Made by a program: the position numbers and the translations under genes | Shown: one piece after another, positions 6,875 through 14,664 of the stretch | How positions within the stretch are numbered: the first letter of the stretch is position 1 | How the letters are laid out: the number at the start of each line of letters is the position of its first letter | Origin: Flavobacteriaceae bacterium | GTDB taxonomy: Bacteria; Bacteroidota; Bacteroidia; Flavobacteriales; Flavobacteriaceae | Direction of reading: 5' to 3' | Length of the DNA stretch: 19,451 nucleotides | Assembly (NCBI GenBank): GCA_030625995.1 | Contig: DAOUPU010000026.1 | Span: 1 to 19,451, forward strand | Notes under the pieces: generated by a model | What the model saw: only the letters and a program-made list of their open reading frames with translations | What the model was told of the DNA's origin: nothing | Databases searched by the model: none

Positions 6875-7456
6875 ATGAGTGAATTACAAAATTTAGGAAA
6901 CAGTATCAAGTCAGCCGTTAAAAACTGGTGGATACTGACAATTTTAGGAGTTTTATTTATACTCCTGGGAATATGGGTATTTAGAAACCCATTAGAAAGT
7001 TACGTGGGGCTTAGTTTATACTTCTCTATCGCTATGTTCATCGGTGGTGTTTTTCAAATATTTTTCTCCATCAGCAACAAAGATATTTTACCAGGCTGGG
7101 GATGGCAGTTGATGGGAGGAATCCTGCAAGTTCTTTTCGGCTATGTTTTGACAAAGAATCCTCAAATAACTATGGCTATTTTACCATTTTTTGTAGGATT
7201 TTGGCTTATGTTCAGATCAATTAGTTTGGCCAGTTTTTCACTTGAATTGAGATCTTTCTTACTTCCTAATTGGTGGCTTTATCTTTTATTTGCCATTCTA
7301 ATTGGAATTTTTTCATTTTTTATTTTAACGAGGCCAATTATTGGTGGAATTACAATCATTACGTGGACAGGGATCGCATTAATAATGGCTGGCGTTGCGC
7401 AGATAGCCATTTCTATGGATCTTAAAAAATTACATTCTTTAAGGAAAAAGCTTTAA
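6875..7456 (+). CDS. HdeD-family (DUF308) membrane protein
   Basis: This is a 193-residue integral membrane protein with about six hydrophobic segments arranged as three hairpins (roughly 18-36, 45-67, 75-92, 96-115, 129-150 and 155-178). A short basic C-terminal tail (KKLHSLRKKL) follows. The repeated pattern of a tryptophan- or glycine-rich helix followed by a short RNP/KNP/RP loop (FRNPLES, TKNPQIT, LTRPIIG) is typical of the HdeD/DUF308 family. E. coli HdeD is linked to acid resistance, but most members are uncharacterised, and I do not extend that role here. The gene lies 69 bp after the lipid kinase and is followed by a clear terminator, so the three genes probably form one unit with an internal promoter. 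A role in envelope stress or lipid homeostasis is inference from the neighbours. Confidence 0.85.
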   Translation: MSELQNLGNSIKSAVKNWWILTILGVLFILLGIWVFRNPLESYVGLSLYFSIAMFIGGVFQIFFSISNKDILPGWGWQLMGGILQVLFGYVLTKNPQITMAILPFFVGFWLMFRSISLASFSLELRSFLLPNWWLYLLFAILIGIFSFFILTRPIIGGITIITWTGIALIMAGVAQIAISMDLKKLHSLRKKL

Positions 7457-7500
7457 TATGGTAAATATTTAAACCATCTGACATTACTTTAAATTCAATA

Positions 7501-7532
7501 AAAAAATCCAGCTATTACTTAGCTGGATTTTT
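7501..7532 (+). terminator. Rho-independent terminator after the HdeD-family gene
   Basis: A perfect stem (AAAAATCCAGCT / AGCTGGATTTTT) with a 7-base loop (ATTACTT) ends in a T tract. It lies about 45 bp past the stop codon at 7456. The A tract on the other arm would also let it act leftward. Confidence 0.9.
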
Positions 7533-7647
7533 GCTTAATAGTGTCTTTGTTTAAAATAAACCTTTATTAGGTTATGATCAATATTTATTCTAAAAACTAC
7601 GTATTTAGTCATCTGACTTTACAAATAAAAGATCTGTAAATTATTCA

Positions 7648-7655
7648 TAAATTTG
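7648..7655 (+). promoter_or_regulatory. Predicted -7 box of the NlpE-like gene
   Basis: TAAATTTG matches TAnnTTTG exactly and lies 17 bp upstream of the ATG at 7673. That would give a very short leader. No convincing -33 TTG is seen at 19-21 bp. The octamer CATCTGAC lies 30 bp further upstream (7610-7617). Confidence 0.4.
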
Positions 7656-7672
7656 TAATATAAATATCCGTC

Positions 7673-8155
7673 ATGAAATATTTACAATATATTATTCTTG
7701 CCTCCTTAATTACTTTAAACTTATCTTGTGGTAGTTCGAGTAGCAGCACAGGAACTAGTGTTAATCCACATGCGCAGAAGCACCAGCAAGTACATCAGGA
7801 ATTTGCCGTACAGCAGGCTCAAAAAACATTAAGGGATGATTTTATTAAAGATATTATTGGAAGCTATATAGGTAATATTCCTTGCGCAGATTGTGAGGCC
7901 ATAGAATACCAATTGAAATTAAATGAGAATCTATCCTATACCTTGAAGCTGATGTACAAAGGGAAATCAGAAAAAATTATCAAAATTGATGGGTTTTACT
8001 CCCTGACAGATACTTTTTTGATTCTGTTGGATGAGAAAGCCGGATCTATGAATTATTTGACAAAAGCAGATAACGGCCTGTTACTATTAGATAAAAATGG
8101 CAGCGATATACAAGGGGAACTGGCTGAGGCCTACCATCTCGACAGAGTGCATTAA
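7673..8155 (+). CDS. NlpE-like lipoprotein
   Basis: This 160-residue protein has a lipoprotein signal peptide (lipobox LNLSC, cysteine 19) and then a serine-rich linker and a histidine/glutamine-rich stretch (about 31-50). Residues about 60-145 match the NlpE N-terminal domain: GSYIGNIPCADCEAI with the CxxC pair C71/C74, and a lipocalin-like series of strands (YQLKLNENLSYTLKLMYKG). In E. coli, NlpE senses surface contact and lipoprotein trafficking faults through Cpx, and has a second domain. Here only the N-terminal domain is present, as is common in Bacteroidota, so signalling through Cpx should not be assumed. It may be an outer-membrane lipoprotein that senses redox state or metal. It is transcribed alone, between its own promoter and a terminator. 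Confidence 0.82.
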   Translation: MKYLQYIILASLITLNLSCGSSSSSTGTSVNPHAQKHQQVHQEFAVQQAQKTLRDDFIKDIIGSYIGNIPCADCEAIEYQLKLNENLSYTLKLMYKGKSEKIIKIDGFYSLTDTFLILLDEKAGSMNYLTKADNGLLLLDKNGSDIQGELAEAYHLDRVH

Positions 8156-8172
8156 TAATTGTTAATTATCAT

Positions 8173-8350
8173 AAAAAAAGAAGCTGTACGAACACGAATT
8201 TGTCATTTCGACTGAAATGGAGAAATCTCAAAATGTTAATTTTGAATAATATAGATTCTTTGACTTCGCTCAGCCTGCCTGACTTCCTTCGGTAGTTAAA
8301 CCGGTAGGCAGGAATGAAGATATAATAACCTATTCAGACAGCTTCTTTTT
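8173..8350. terminator. Bidirectional terminator whose arms are 150 bp apart
   Basis: The left arm AAAAAAAGAAGCTGT (8173-8187) is complementary to the right arm ACAGCTTCTTTTT (8338-8350) over 13 bases, with A and T tracts outside. This is the form expected of one two-way terminator between the convergent genes ending at 8155 and 8367. The arms are now separated by 150 bp holding a palindromic repeat. Confidence 0.6.
8201..8318. repeat. Flavobacterial-type intergenic palindromic repeat
   Basis: The stretch starts TGTCATTTCGACTGAAATGG, contains GAGAAATCT and, on the far side, AGATTCTTTGACTTCGCTCAG, and ends near GGAATGA. From memory, this combination recurs in intergenic regions of flavobacterial genomes as imperfect palindromes. 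Inside is a second hairpin: CCTGCCT (8274-8280) pairs with AGGCAGG (8306-8312), with CGGT/ACCG further in. No ORF of note is present. It lies wholly between the two arms of the terminator at 8173-8350. Copy number elsewhere cannot be judged, as only one copy is in this window. Confidence 0.6.
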
Positions 8351-8366
8351 ATTTTATGATTTTCTC

Positions 8367-9197
8367 TTACTTCGTATCCTTATCCAGATAGTCCGGCACA
8401 CCATCACCATCGGTATCATCATTTCTTGGATCACCATCGCCATTGGCATCTTCCTCCTTAGTTAATACACCGTCACCATCATCATCTATGTCTAGATAAT
8501 TGGGGACGTTGTCACCGTCCGTATCGTCATTATTAACTATCTGGTCCTTATCAAGATCTTCATCACTATTTATTACCCAATCATTGTCTGCATCTGCTAT
8601 TACAACTGCACCCAATTCGATCGTAAAATAAATAGGTGAATTTGGTGGAATAGTGAATGATCCGGTTTCTCCGTAGGCTAATCCAGAAGGTATAAAAATT
8701 ATCCCCTGACCTGCATTTTCGTAACCAAAAGATTCATCCGGATAAGTAACTTTTTCTCCTGATCTATAATGAGGAAAACCAAAACGCCATCCTACAATCA
8801 GATTCGGCAAATGAAACCATGATCTCGAAGTGGTATAAGTTAAGTTCTCATCGAACTTTATAAGACTAAGTGTATATCCCTTATAGAGAGACTGGATCGA
8901 ATCACTACTCGATGGACTTATTCCAACACCCTCATCTCCCATATAACGATACATTTTATAACCGACATCATCAAAGGTAATGTTGTCGGTTTCTACTTCG
9001 GTATATAATGGAGTCTCTCCATCGGTTATTAACTCTATTTCATTATCAGAATTAAGGTAATGTGTCTGTAAAAATTCTACTATTTCTTCATCATCAATTG
9101 CAGATTGTGCCACCGGATCATGTTTTTCTACTTCGTCTTCCTTACAGGAAAAAATACTAATTGCAATGACTAAGATAATTATATATTTCAATTTCAT
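8367..9197 (-). CDS. FKBP-type peptidyl-prolyl isomerase lipoprotein with TSP3-like calcium-binding tail
   Basis: This 276-residue protein has a lipobox IFSC (cysteine 18), so it is probably anchored in the outer membrane or periplasm. Residues about 105-200 form an FKBP domain (LIVGWRFG, GQGIIFIPSGLAYGE, then TIPPNSPIYFTIEL), which normally catalyses cis-trans isomerisation of prolyl bonds and helps fold exported proteins. Residues about 202-276 are a run of aspartate-rich repeats (DADNDW, DLDKDQ, DDTDGDNVPNYLD, DDDGDGV, DTDGDGVPDYLD) of the thrombospondin type 3 kind, expected to bind several calcium ions. The first 85 residues after the cysteine are acidic and unassigned. It lies 81 bp downstream of typA in the same direction, with no terminator between, so read-through is possible. 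Confidence 0.87.
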   Translation of the reverse strand: MKLKYIIILVIAISIFSCKEDEVEKHDPVAQSAIDDEEIVEFLQTHYLNSDNEIELITDGETPLYTEVETDNITFDDVGYKMYRYMGDEGVGISPSSSDSIQSLYKGYTLSLIKFDENLTYTTSRSWFHLPNLIVGWRFGFPHYRSGEKVTYPDESFGYENAGQGIIFIPSGLAYGETGSFTIPPNSPIYFTIELGAVVIADADNDWVINSDEDLDKDQIVNNDDTDGDNVPNYLDIDDDGDGVLTKEEDANGDGDPRNDDTDGDGVPDYLDKDTK

Positions 9198-9278
9198 AAG
9201 TTTATTTTTTTTGCCTGCGCAAATTACAAATTATACCTAGCAAAAAATGAGCCAATAATTAAATACAGAAGGAATATT

Positions 9279-11048
9279 TTATCTGAAATTAATTTTTCTC
9301 ATTCTTAAGCTTAATGGTGTTACTTCCAGGTATTCATCAGTCCTGATATATTCCATACATTCCTCTAGTGAAAAATCAACTTTCGGAAATATCTTAGCGG
9401 CTTCATCAGTACCGGAAGAACGAACATTTGATAGCTTTTTTCCTTTGATCAAATTTACACCCATATCTTCACTCTTGCTATTCTCTCCAATAACCTGGCC
9501 AGTATAAATTTCATCATTGGGATCAATAAAAAATTTACCACGATCTTGTAAACGGTCGATTGCATAAGCCGTAGCTTTTCCGGTTATAGCAGAAACAATA
9601 GCCCCTTTTAGGTCGTCCGAGAAATCTCCTTTATAAGGTCCATACTCGCTAAATCTATGATTGATAATTGCAGTTCCAGCAGTTGCCGTCAAAATTTTAT
9701 TACGTAAGCCTATCAACCCCCTTGAAGGAATGTTGAATTCTAAATGCTGTAGATCTCCTTTCGGTTCCATTACTATCAGATCCCCTTTACGCAAAGACAC
9801 TAAGTTAATCGCTTTAGAGGAAACTTCTTCGGGAACATCAATCACTAAAGTTTCGAAAGGCTCACATTTTACACCATCAATTACTTTGATAATTACTTGT
9901 GGTCTTCCTACTTGTAATTCGTATCCCTCACGTCTCATTGTTTCAATTAAAACAGATAAGTGTAATACGCCACGACCATATACGTTAAATTTATCTTCAG
10001 AATCCGTTGTCTCAACTCTCAAAGCTAAATTCTTTTCTGTTTCTTTAAATAAACGATCCCGTAAATGACGAGATGTAACATATTTCCCTTCTTTACCGAA
10101 GAAAGGAGAATTATTTATTGTAAACAACATACTCATGGTAGGTTGATCTACTTCAATTCTTGATAATGCTTCCGGGTTTTCTACATCTGCAATAGTATCA
10201 CCAATTTCAAAATCATCAATCCCTGTGATTGCACATATATCGCCTGAACGCACTTTATTAACCGAATCCTTACCCATACCTTCAAATGTATGCAGCTCTT
10301 TAATTCGCACTTTTTTAGTTTTTCCATTCGTTTTACAAAGCATATAATCCTTCCCAACTTCCAGATCTCCTCTGTAAACCCTACCAATGGCAATTCTTCC
10401 TGTAAAAGAAGAAAAGTCCAAAGATGTTATTTGCATCTGCGGTGTTCCTTCTACATAAGGAGCTTCAGGAATATCTCTAATTACAGCATCCAATAAATCA
10501 ATAATATCATCCTTCTCTTCTCTCCAATCTGTGCTCATCCAACCATTTTTTGCCGAACCATAAATGGTTGTAAAATCTAGTTGTTCTTCTGTAGCATCTA
10601 GTGCAAACATCAGATCGAATACTTTTTCATGTACTAGATCAGGTGTGCAGTTCTCTTTATCAACTTTATTTACTACAACAATAGGTGTTAAGCCCAATTC
10701 CAAGGCCTTTCCTAATACAAAACGTGTTTGAGGCATCGGACCTTCAAAAGCATCAACTAATAACAAAACACCATCCGCCATTTTCAAAACACGCTCTACT
10801 TCACCGCCAAAATCAGCATGACCCGGTGTGTCTATCACATTTATTTTTACACCTTTATAATTTACAGATACATTCTTAGATAAAATTGTGATTCCTCTTT
10901 CACGCTCCAGATCATTGTTGTCCAACAACAAATCTTTTCGTACTTTCCGGTCGTCTAATATTTTTGCCTGATCAATTATCTTATCTACCAATGTGGTCTT
11001 ACCATGGTCAACATGGGCGATAATTGCGATGTTTCTAATAGATTGCAT
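9279..11048 (-). CDS. typA: Translational GTPase TypA/BipA
   Basis: This 589-residue protein has the full order of BipA features: P-loop AHVDHGKTT (about 11-19), switch I RGIT, DTPGHADFGGE (G3), NKVDK (G4), domain II, the EF-G-like domains III and V, and the BipA C-terminal domain ending LEVTPLSLRMRKINFR. TypA is a ribosome-associated GTPase that supports 50S assembly and growth under stress, including cold. The length is slightly below the roughly 600 residues usual for the family, and the protein stops soon after the SLRMRK motif, so only a short variable tail is missing. It begins at ATG 11048. A good promoter lies 21-50 bp upstream, in the divergent region shared with the HAD phosphatase gene. 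Confidence 0.96.
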   Translation of the reverse strand: MQSIRNIAIIAHVDHGKTTLVDKIIDQAKILDDRKVRKDLLLDNNDLERERGITILSKNVSVNYKGVKINVIDTPGHADFGGEVERVLKMADGVLLLVDAFEGPMPQTRFVLGKALELGLTPIVVVNKVDKENCTPDLVHEKVFDLMFALDATEEQLDFTTIYGSAKNGWMSTDWREEKDDIIDLLDAVIRDIPEAPYVEGTPQMQITSLDFSSFTGRIAIGRVYRGDLEVGKDYMLCKTNGKTKKVRIKELHTFEGMGKDSVNKVRSGDICAITGIDDFEIGDTIADVENPEALSRIEVDQPTMSMLFTINNSPFFGKEGKYVTSRHLRDRLFKETEKNLALRVETTDSEDKFNVYGRGVLHLSVLIETMRREGYELQVGRPQVIIKVIDGVKCEPFETLVIDVPEEVSSKAINLVSLRKGDLIVMEPKGDLQHLEFNIPSRGLIGLRNKILTATAGTAIINHRFSEYGPYKGDFSDDLKGAIVSAITGKATAYAIDRLQDRGKFFIDPNDEIYTGQVIGENSKSEDMGVNLIKGKKLSNVRSSGTDEAAKIFPKVDFSLEECMEYIRTDEYLEVTPLSLRMRKINFR

Positions 11049-11068
11049 TTGCTTTTTTTTTGAAAGTG

Positions 11069-11098
11069 CAAAAGTAGTTGTTTTATTTTGATTGTCAG
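11069..11098 (-). promoter_or_regulatory. Predicted typA promoter
   Basis: On the minus strand, TACTTTTG (11076-11069) is an exact TAnnTTTG box, and CTG (11098-11096) lies 19 bases upstream where TTG is expected. The CTG is part of the octamer CATCTGAC (11101-11094). TCTGACAA occurs twice in tandem here on the minus strand. Transcription would begin roughly 15 bases before the typA ATG. Confidence 0.5.
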
Positions 11099-11178
11099 AT
11101 GTTTTGTCAGAAGAATATTGCCTATTATAATTACTAACAAATAACTTGTAATTAACAGATTATACAGATATAGTATGC

Positions 11179-11186
11179 TATTTTTG
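11179..11186 (+). promoter_or_regulatory. Predicted -7 box of the Cof-type HAD gene
   Basis: TATTTTTG matches TAnnTTTG exactly, 23 bp before the ATG at 11210. No TTG is present at 19-21 bp upstream. A spaced inverted pair AATTAC (11129-11134) / GTAATT (11148-11153) lies farther upstream in this 161-bp divergent region. Confidence 0.45.
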
Positions 11187-11209
11187 CAACATAATTAGAA
11201 ATAATCAAT

Positions 11210-12022
11210 ATGGATCTATCTAAAGTCAGACTGGTAGTAACAGATATGGATGGCACCTTACTCAATAGCAAAAGTCAAGTAAGTGATAATTTTTTTGGAC
11301 TATTTTCAAGGCTAAAAAAATACAATATCCAATTTGTCGCAGCTAGTGGCCGACAATTATACAGTATTGCTAATAAATTACAATCTATCCAGGATGAAAT
11401 ATTCATTGTGGCCGAAAATGGGGGCATAGCGATACGTAAAGAGCAAGAACTACTCTCTGTAAGTTTATCACAAAAAAAAATAGACGATCTCTTACCTCTT
11501 ATAAAGAATTTAGATAATGTTTATACCGTTTTATGTGGTAAAAATTCCGCCTATATTGAAACTGAGAATAAAAGGTTCATTTCTATATTAAGCGAATATT
11601 ATTCAACATATAAGATTGTAGATGACCTGAGCATGGTAAAAGATGACGATTTTTTTAAAATTGCTATCTATCATTTTGAGTGTTCAGAAAAATTCATTTA
11701 TCCTTCCGTCAAGCACTTAGAAGGCAAGTTACAAATTAAAATATCCGGAGAAAATTGGTTAGATATTTCAAGTCCTGATGCAAACAAAGGAAATGCAATA
11801 AGCTTAATACAAACCAAGCTTGGTATCAGCAAGGAGGAAACGATGGTTTTTGGCGATTATAATAATGATCTGGAAATGCTTGAACTAGGATATTTTAGTT
11901 ATGCAATGGAAAATGCCCATTCCAATGTAAGAAAAGCAGCCAGATTCGAAACGAAGAGTAATGATGAGGAAGGGGTTGAATTTATACTAGAAAAATTATT
12001 GCGAGCAAAAGAATTAACTTAA
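11210..12022 (+). CDS. Cof-type HAD-IIB phosphatase
   Basis: This 270-residue cytosolic protein carries HAD motif I VVTDMDGTLL (D12, D14), motif II as AASGR, a type IIB cap in the middle (about 80-190), and motif IV VFGDYNNDLEML (about 219-230), preceded by a lysine in DANKG (about 196). Members of this Cof group dephosphorylate sugar phosphates, nucleotides, FMN or pyridoxal phosphate; the substrate cannot be read from the sequence. It is transcribed alone from the divergent promoter shared with typA and ends only 12 bp from the convergent thioesterase gene, with no clear hairpin between. It is unrelated in detail to the secreted HAD lipoprotein at 441. Confidence 0.9.
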   Translation: MDLSKVRLVVTDMDGTLLNSKSQVSDNFFGLFSRLKKYNIQFVAASGRQLYSIANKLQSIQDEIFIVAENGGIAIRKEQELLSVSLSQKKIDDLLPLIKNLDNVYTVLCGKNSAYIETENKRFISILSEYYSTYKIVDDLSMVKDDDFFKIAIYHFECSEKFIYPSVKHLEGKLQIKISGENWLDISSPDANKGNAISLIQTKLGISKEETMVFGDYNNDLEMLELGYFSYAMENAHSNVRKAARFETKSNDEEGVEFILEKLLRAKELT

Positions 12023-12034
12023 AAGCTACTACTA

Positions 12035-12445
12035 CTATTTTTTTACTAATACTTCCAAAATATCTTCTTTAATTCTGGTTGGTCTTAATGTCTTTGAATC
12101 TATCAAACACCATGTCGATTTTATGTTAGTCAGTATAAGGTCTCCCTTATAAATGATAACGTTTCTGATAGATTTAACTCCAACGGATTCACCTACCCAG
12201 GTAAAAACTCTGATTTCATCGCCTATAATCGCTTGATTGAGATAATCGATTTCATGTCGAAGGCAAACCCAAAAATATTTACTGTTCAGATCTTTATTAG
12301 ATAGAAGTTCCCAATGTTTTTCCGAAATATCATTTACCCATTGTAAATAAACAACATTATTCACATGATTCAATGCGTCAAGATGCTTTGCTTCAACACG
12401 AAATGAATGCTCATAAGAAACGCTTCCCTTTGATAAGTGGTCCAT
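12035..12445 (-). CDS. Hotdog-fold acyl-CoA thioesterase (4HBT/YbgC type)
   Basis: This 136-residue cytosolic protein shows the 4-hydroxybenzoyl-CoA thioesterase signature HLDALNHVNNVVYLQW (about 21-36), with the aspartate followed by HVNN, then a strand rich in FTWV and the final strand pair TNIKSTWCLID. Members hydrolyse acyl-CoA thioesters, and several have housekeeping or editing roles in lipid metabolism; this one's substrate is unknown. It starts 9 bp after hisIE, so it is probably the last gene of the his transcription unit. I see no metabolic link with histidine synthesis. The first 10 residues are not conserved-looking and an alternative start is possible, but no better candidate is evident. 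Confidence 0.85.
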   Translation of the reverse strand: MDHLSKGSVSYEHSFRVEAKHLDALNHVNNVVYLQWVNDISEKHWELLSNKDLNSKYFWVCLRHEIDYLNQAIIGDEIRVFTWVGESVGVKSIRNVIIYKGDLILTNIKSTWCLIDSKTLRPTRIKEDILEVLVKK

Positions 12446-12454
12446 CGTAAAATT

Positions 12455-13048
12455 TTATTTATGTCTCGATCTCAATACTTCTATAATATCATTTAATCGA
12501 AATCCTTTGGCCTGCAATAAAATTAAATAATGAAACAATAAATCGGCAGATTCATTGAGAAATAGATCATCATCTTCATCTTTTGCTTCAATTACAACCT
12601 CAACTGCTTCTTCACCAACCTTTTGTGCAATTTTATTAATCCCTTCTTTAAATAGTGATGACACATAAGATCTATCTCCCATGTTTTCTTTTCTGTCTTG
12701 TATGACATTTTCTAAAGTAGATAAAAAACCCAAATTTTGGATATTATCAGAACCCCAGCAAGTATCAGTTCCTTTGTGACAGATTGGTCCTTGAGGATCT
12801 ACACTTATTAAAAGAGAATCCTCATCACAGTCATTTTTAATATCTACTAAGTGCAAAAAATTACCGCTTTCCTCTCCTTTAGTCCATAATCTTTTCTTAC
12901 TTCGACTAAAGAATGTGACCTTCTTAGTCTCCAGTGTTTTGTGGTAAGCCTCTTCATTCATATAGCCTAACATCAAAACATTTTTAGTGTCATTATCTTG
13001 TATGATCGCAGGTACCAGACCTGAATTTTGATCAAAATTAATTTTCAT
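12455..13048 (-). CDS. hisIE: Bifunctional phosphoribosyl-AMP cyclohydrolase / phosphoribosyl-ATP pyrophosphatase
   Basis: This 197-residue fusion catalyses the second and third steps of histidine synthesis. The HisI part (about 1-105) has LGYMNEEAY, the metal-binding cysteines C74 (NDCDEDS) and C90/C97 (GPICHKGTDTCW). The HisE part (about 110-197) has the all-helical pattern with KVGEEAVEVVIEAK (about 143-156) and ESADLLFH (about 166-173), the acidic residues that bind magnesium. The fused arrangement is usual in this phylum. It follows hisF after 43 bp and precedes the thioesterase by 9 bp. Confidence 0.96.
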   Translation of the reverse strand: MKINFDQNSGLVPAIIQDNDTKNVLMLGYMNEEAYHKTLETKKVTFFSRSKKRLWTKGEESGNFLHLVDIKNDCDEDSLLISVDPQGPICHKGTDTCWGSDNIQNLGFLSTLENVIQDRKENMGDRSYVSSLFKEGINKIAQKVGEEAVEVVIEAKDEDDDLFLNESADLLFHYLILLQAKGFRLNDIIEVLRSRHK

Positions 13049-13091
13049 ATTCTCTCTTATTTAAGATCGTTCTTTTAGTACAAAACAATCT

Positions 13092-13847
13092 TTAATTTCT
13101 AACTTTTATCCCTTGTTTTTTCAGTTCTTTTTTCAACTCTTTTATTTCTATTTCTTTATAATGAAAAACACTTGCAGCTAGTGCGGCATCTGCTCTACCA
13201 ACCTTAAATGTATCGGTAAAGTGTTTCATTTTCCCGGCGCCACCACTAGCAATTACCGGCACATTCACTTCTTCGGAAATCTGTCGTAATGCCTCATTTG
13301 CAAAACCATTTTTCGTGCCATCATGATCCATGGAGGTAAATAATATTTCTCCAACTCCTCTTTCAACAGCTTCTTTCACCCATTCAAACAACTTGCGCTC
13401 TGTTTCTTCCCTTCCGCCTACTAAAAACACTTTCCACTCTCCGTTTATTAATTTGGCGTCCACAGCAAGAACAATACACTGACTACCAAATTTATTTGCC
13501 AAATCATTGATCAACTGCGGGTTTCTCACGGCGGAAGAATTTATCGAAACTTTATCGGCACCAGCCCTCAACAAAATATTCACATCTTCAACAGAAGAAA
13601 TTCCTCCACCAACAGTGAAAGGAATATTTATTTTTTTTGCAACTTTTTCAACCAGTTCAACCAAGGTCTTTCTCCTTTCTTTAGTAGCAGTTATATCTAA
13701 AAAAACCAATTCATCGGCTCCTTCTTTTGAATATCTATCTGCTAGTTCAACGGGATCACCGGCATCACGTAAGCCTATAAAATTAATGCCCTTTACGGTA
13801 CGTCCATCTTTAATATCTAAACAAGGTATAATTCTTTTTGTCAACAT
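13092..13847 (-). CDS. hisF: Imidazole glycerol phosphate synthase, cyclase subunit
   Basis: This 251-residue TIM-barrel protein carries the catalytic aspartates of HisF: D11 in PCLDIKDG and D130 in LAVDAK. It also has the phosphate-binding loops TVGGGI (about 78-83), SGGAGK (about 201-206) and AAAS (about 225-229). It converts PRFAR plus ammonia to imidazole glycerol phosphate and AICAR. Normally it works as a complex with the glutaminase HisH, which supplies the ammonia. No hisH is found next to it in this window, although hisA, hisF and hisIE are together. It starts 37 bp after hisA; that gap holds a small hairpin. Confidence 0.96.
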   Translation of the reverse strand: MLTKRIIPCLDIKDGRTVKGINFIGLRDAGDPVELADRYSKEGADELVFLDITATKERRKTLVELVEKVAKKINIPFTVGGGISSVEDVNILLRAGADKVSINSSAVRNPQLINDLANKFGSQCIVLAVDAKLINGEWKVFLVGGREETERKLFEWVKEAVERGVGEILFTSMDHDGTKNGFANEALRQISEEVNVPVIASGGAGKMKHFTDTFKVGRADAALAASVFHYKEIEIKELKKELKKQGIKVRN

Positions 13848-13861
13848 TCCAATCCACGATT

Positions 13862-13879
13862 CTTCTCATTTAGGAGAAG
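13862..13879 (-). other. Small hairpin between hisA and hisF
   Basis: CTTCTC (13862-13867) and GAGAAG (13874-13879) form a 6-bp stem with a 6-base loop. In the direction of transcription it is not followed by a T tract, so a terminator is unlikely. It could slow ribosomes or RNases between the two cistrons; this is inference. Confidence 0.3.
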
Positions 13880-13884
13880 TAATT

Positions 13885-14610
13885 TTATTTGCTAATAATA
13901 AATTCTTCTAATTGTTTTAAACTTATTCTCTTCTCATAAATAGCCTTTCCTATTATTGTTCCTTCACAACCTAATTCGGCTAATTTAGGCAATTCCTCAA
14001 AACAAGAGATTCCTCCCGAAGCTATTAATTTTATTTTTGGTATTTTCTCCAATATTTTTTTGTACAATCCGAATGACGGCCCTTGCAGCATTCCATCTTT
14101 AGAAATATCCGTGCAAATTACATAGGTAACCCCTTTCTCTTGATAGTTTAGAATAAACGGAATCAGTTCTTCATTTGACTCTTCCAGCCAACCACTAATA
14201 GCTATTTTCTCATTATTAGCATCGGCTCCCAGAATAATCTTCTCGGTTCCGTACTTATTGATCCATCTCAAAAAAGTTACCGGATCCTTAACAGCAATAC
14301 TTCCTCCTGTTATTTGATCAGCACCGCTTTCAAAAGCTATGTGCAAATCCTCATCCGACTTTAATCCTCCTCCAAAATCAATTTTCAGACTTGTATGCGT
14401 TGCTATTTGTTCCAGTACTTTATGATTTACAATATGTTTGCTTTTGGCGCCATCTAAATCTACCAGATGTAAATGTTCGATCCCGTGATTTTCAAATTCT
14501 TTTGCAACTTCCAGTGGGCTCTCACTATATATTTTTTTTGTTGTATAATCTCCTTTGGATAGCCTTACGCATTTACCATCAATAATGTCGATTGCTGGAA
14601 TTATTCTCAT
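13885..14610 (-). CDS. hisA: Phosphoribosyl-formimino-AICAR-phosphate isomerase
   Basis: This 241-residue TIM barrel is closely related in fold to HisF. The catalytic aspartates are D8 (PAIDIIDG) and D130 (LGADANN), and phosphate-binding loops are DFGGGLKS (about 78-85) and ASGGIS (about 197-202). It catalyses the Amadori rearrangement of ProFAR to PRFAR, the step before HisF. It is the first his gene in this unit. In the usual flavobacterial order hisH would lie directly upstream, but here murQ occupies that place, 52 bp away. The ATG at 14610 fits the family N-terminus exactly. Confidence 0.96.
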   Translation of the reverse strand: MRIIPAIDIIDGKCVRLSKGDYTTKKIYSESPLEVAKEFENHGIEHLHLVDLDGAKSKHIVNHKVLEQIATHTSLKIDFGGGLKSDEDLHIAFESGADQITGGSIAVKDPVTFLRWINKYGTEKIILGADANNEKIAISGWLEESNEELIPFILNYQEKGVTYVICTDISKDGMLQGPSFGLYKKILEKIPKIKLIASGGISCFEELPKLAELGCEGTIIGKAIYEKRISLKQLEEFIISK

Positions 14611-14640
14611 AAATAAATCATTTGTGATTTTTCGAATGGA

Positions 14641-14664
14641 AAAAAAGAAGAAGTTATCAACTTC
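14641..14664 (-). terminator. Weak possible terminator between murQ and hisA
   Basis: Read leftward, GAAGTT (14664-14659), a 3-base loop and AACTTC (14655-14650) form a 6-bp stem followed by TTCTTTTTT. The stem overlaps the murQ stop codon (14665-14663). The stem is short, so termination would be partial at best. It still marks a possible boundary between the cell-wall-sugar genes and the his genes. Confidence 0.35.

Noticed and set aside
9198..9278. Separate promoter for the FKBP lipoprotein gene
   Set aside because: The minus-strand sequences TATAATTTG and TAATTTG have the wrong spacing for TAnnTTTG, so I could not support a promoter.
9661..10879. Plus-strand ORFs of 64 to 135 residues opposite typA
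   Set aside because: TypA is complete and highly conserved on the other strand, and these ORFs show no protein-like features.
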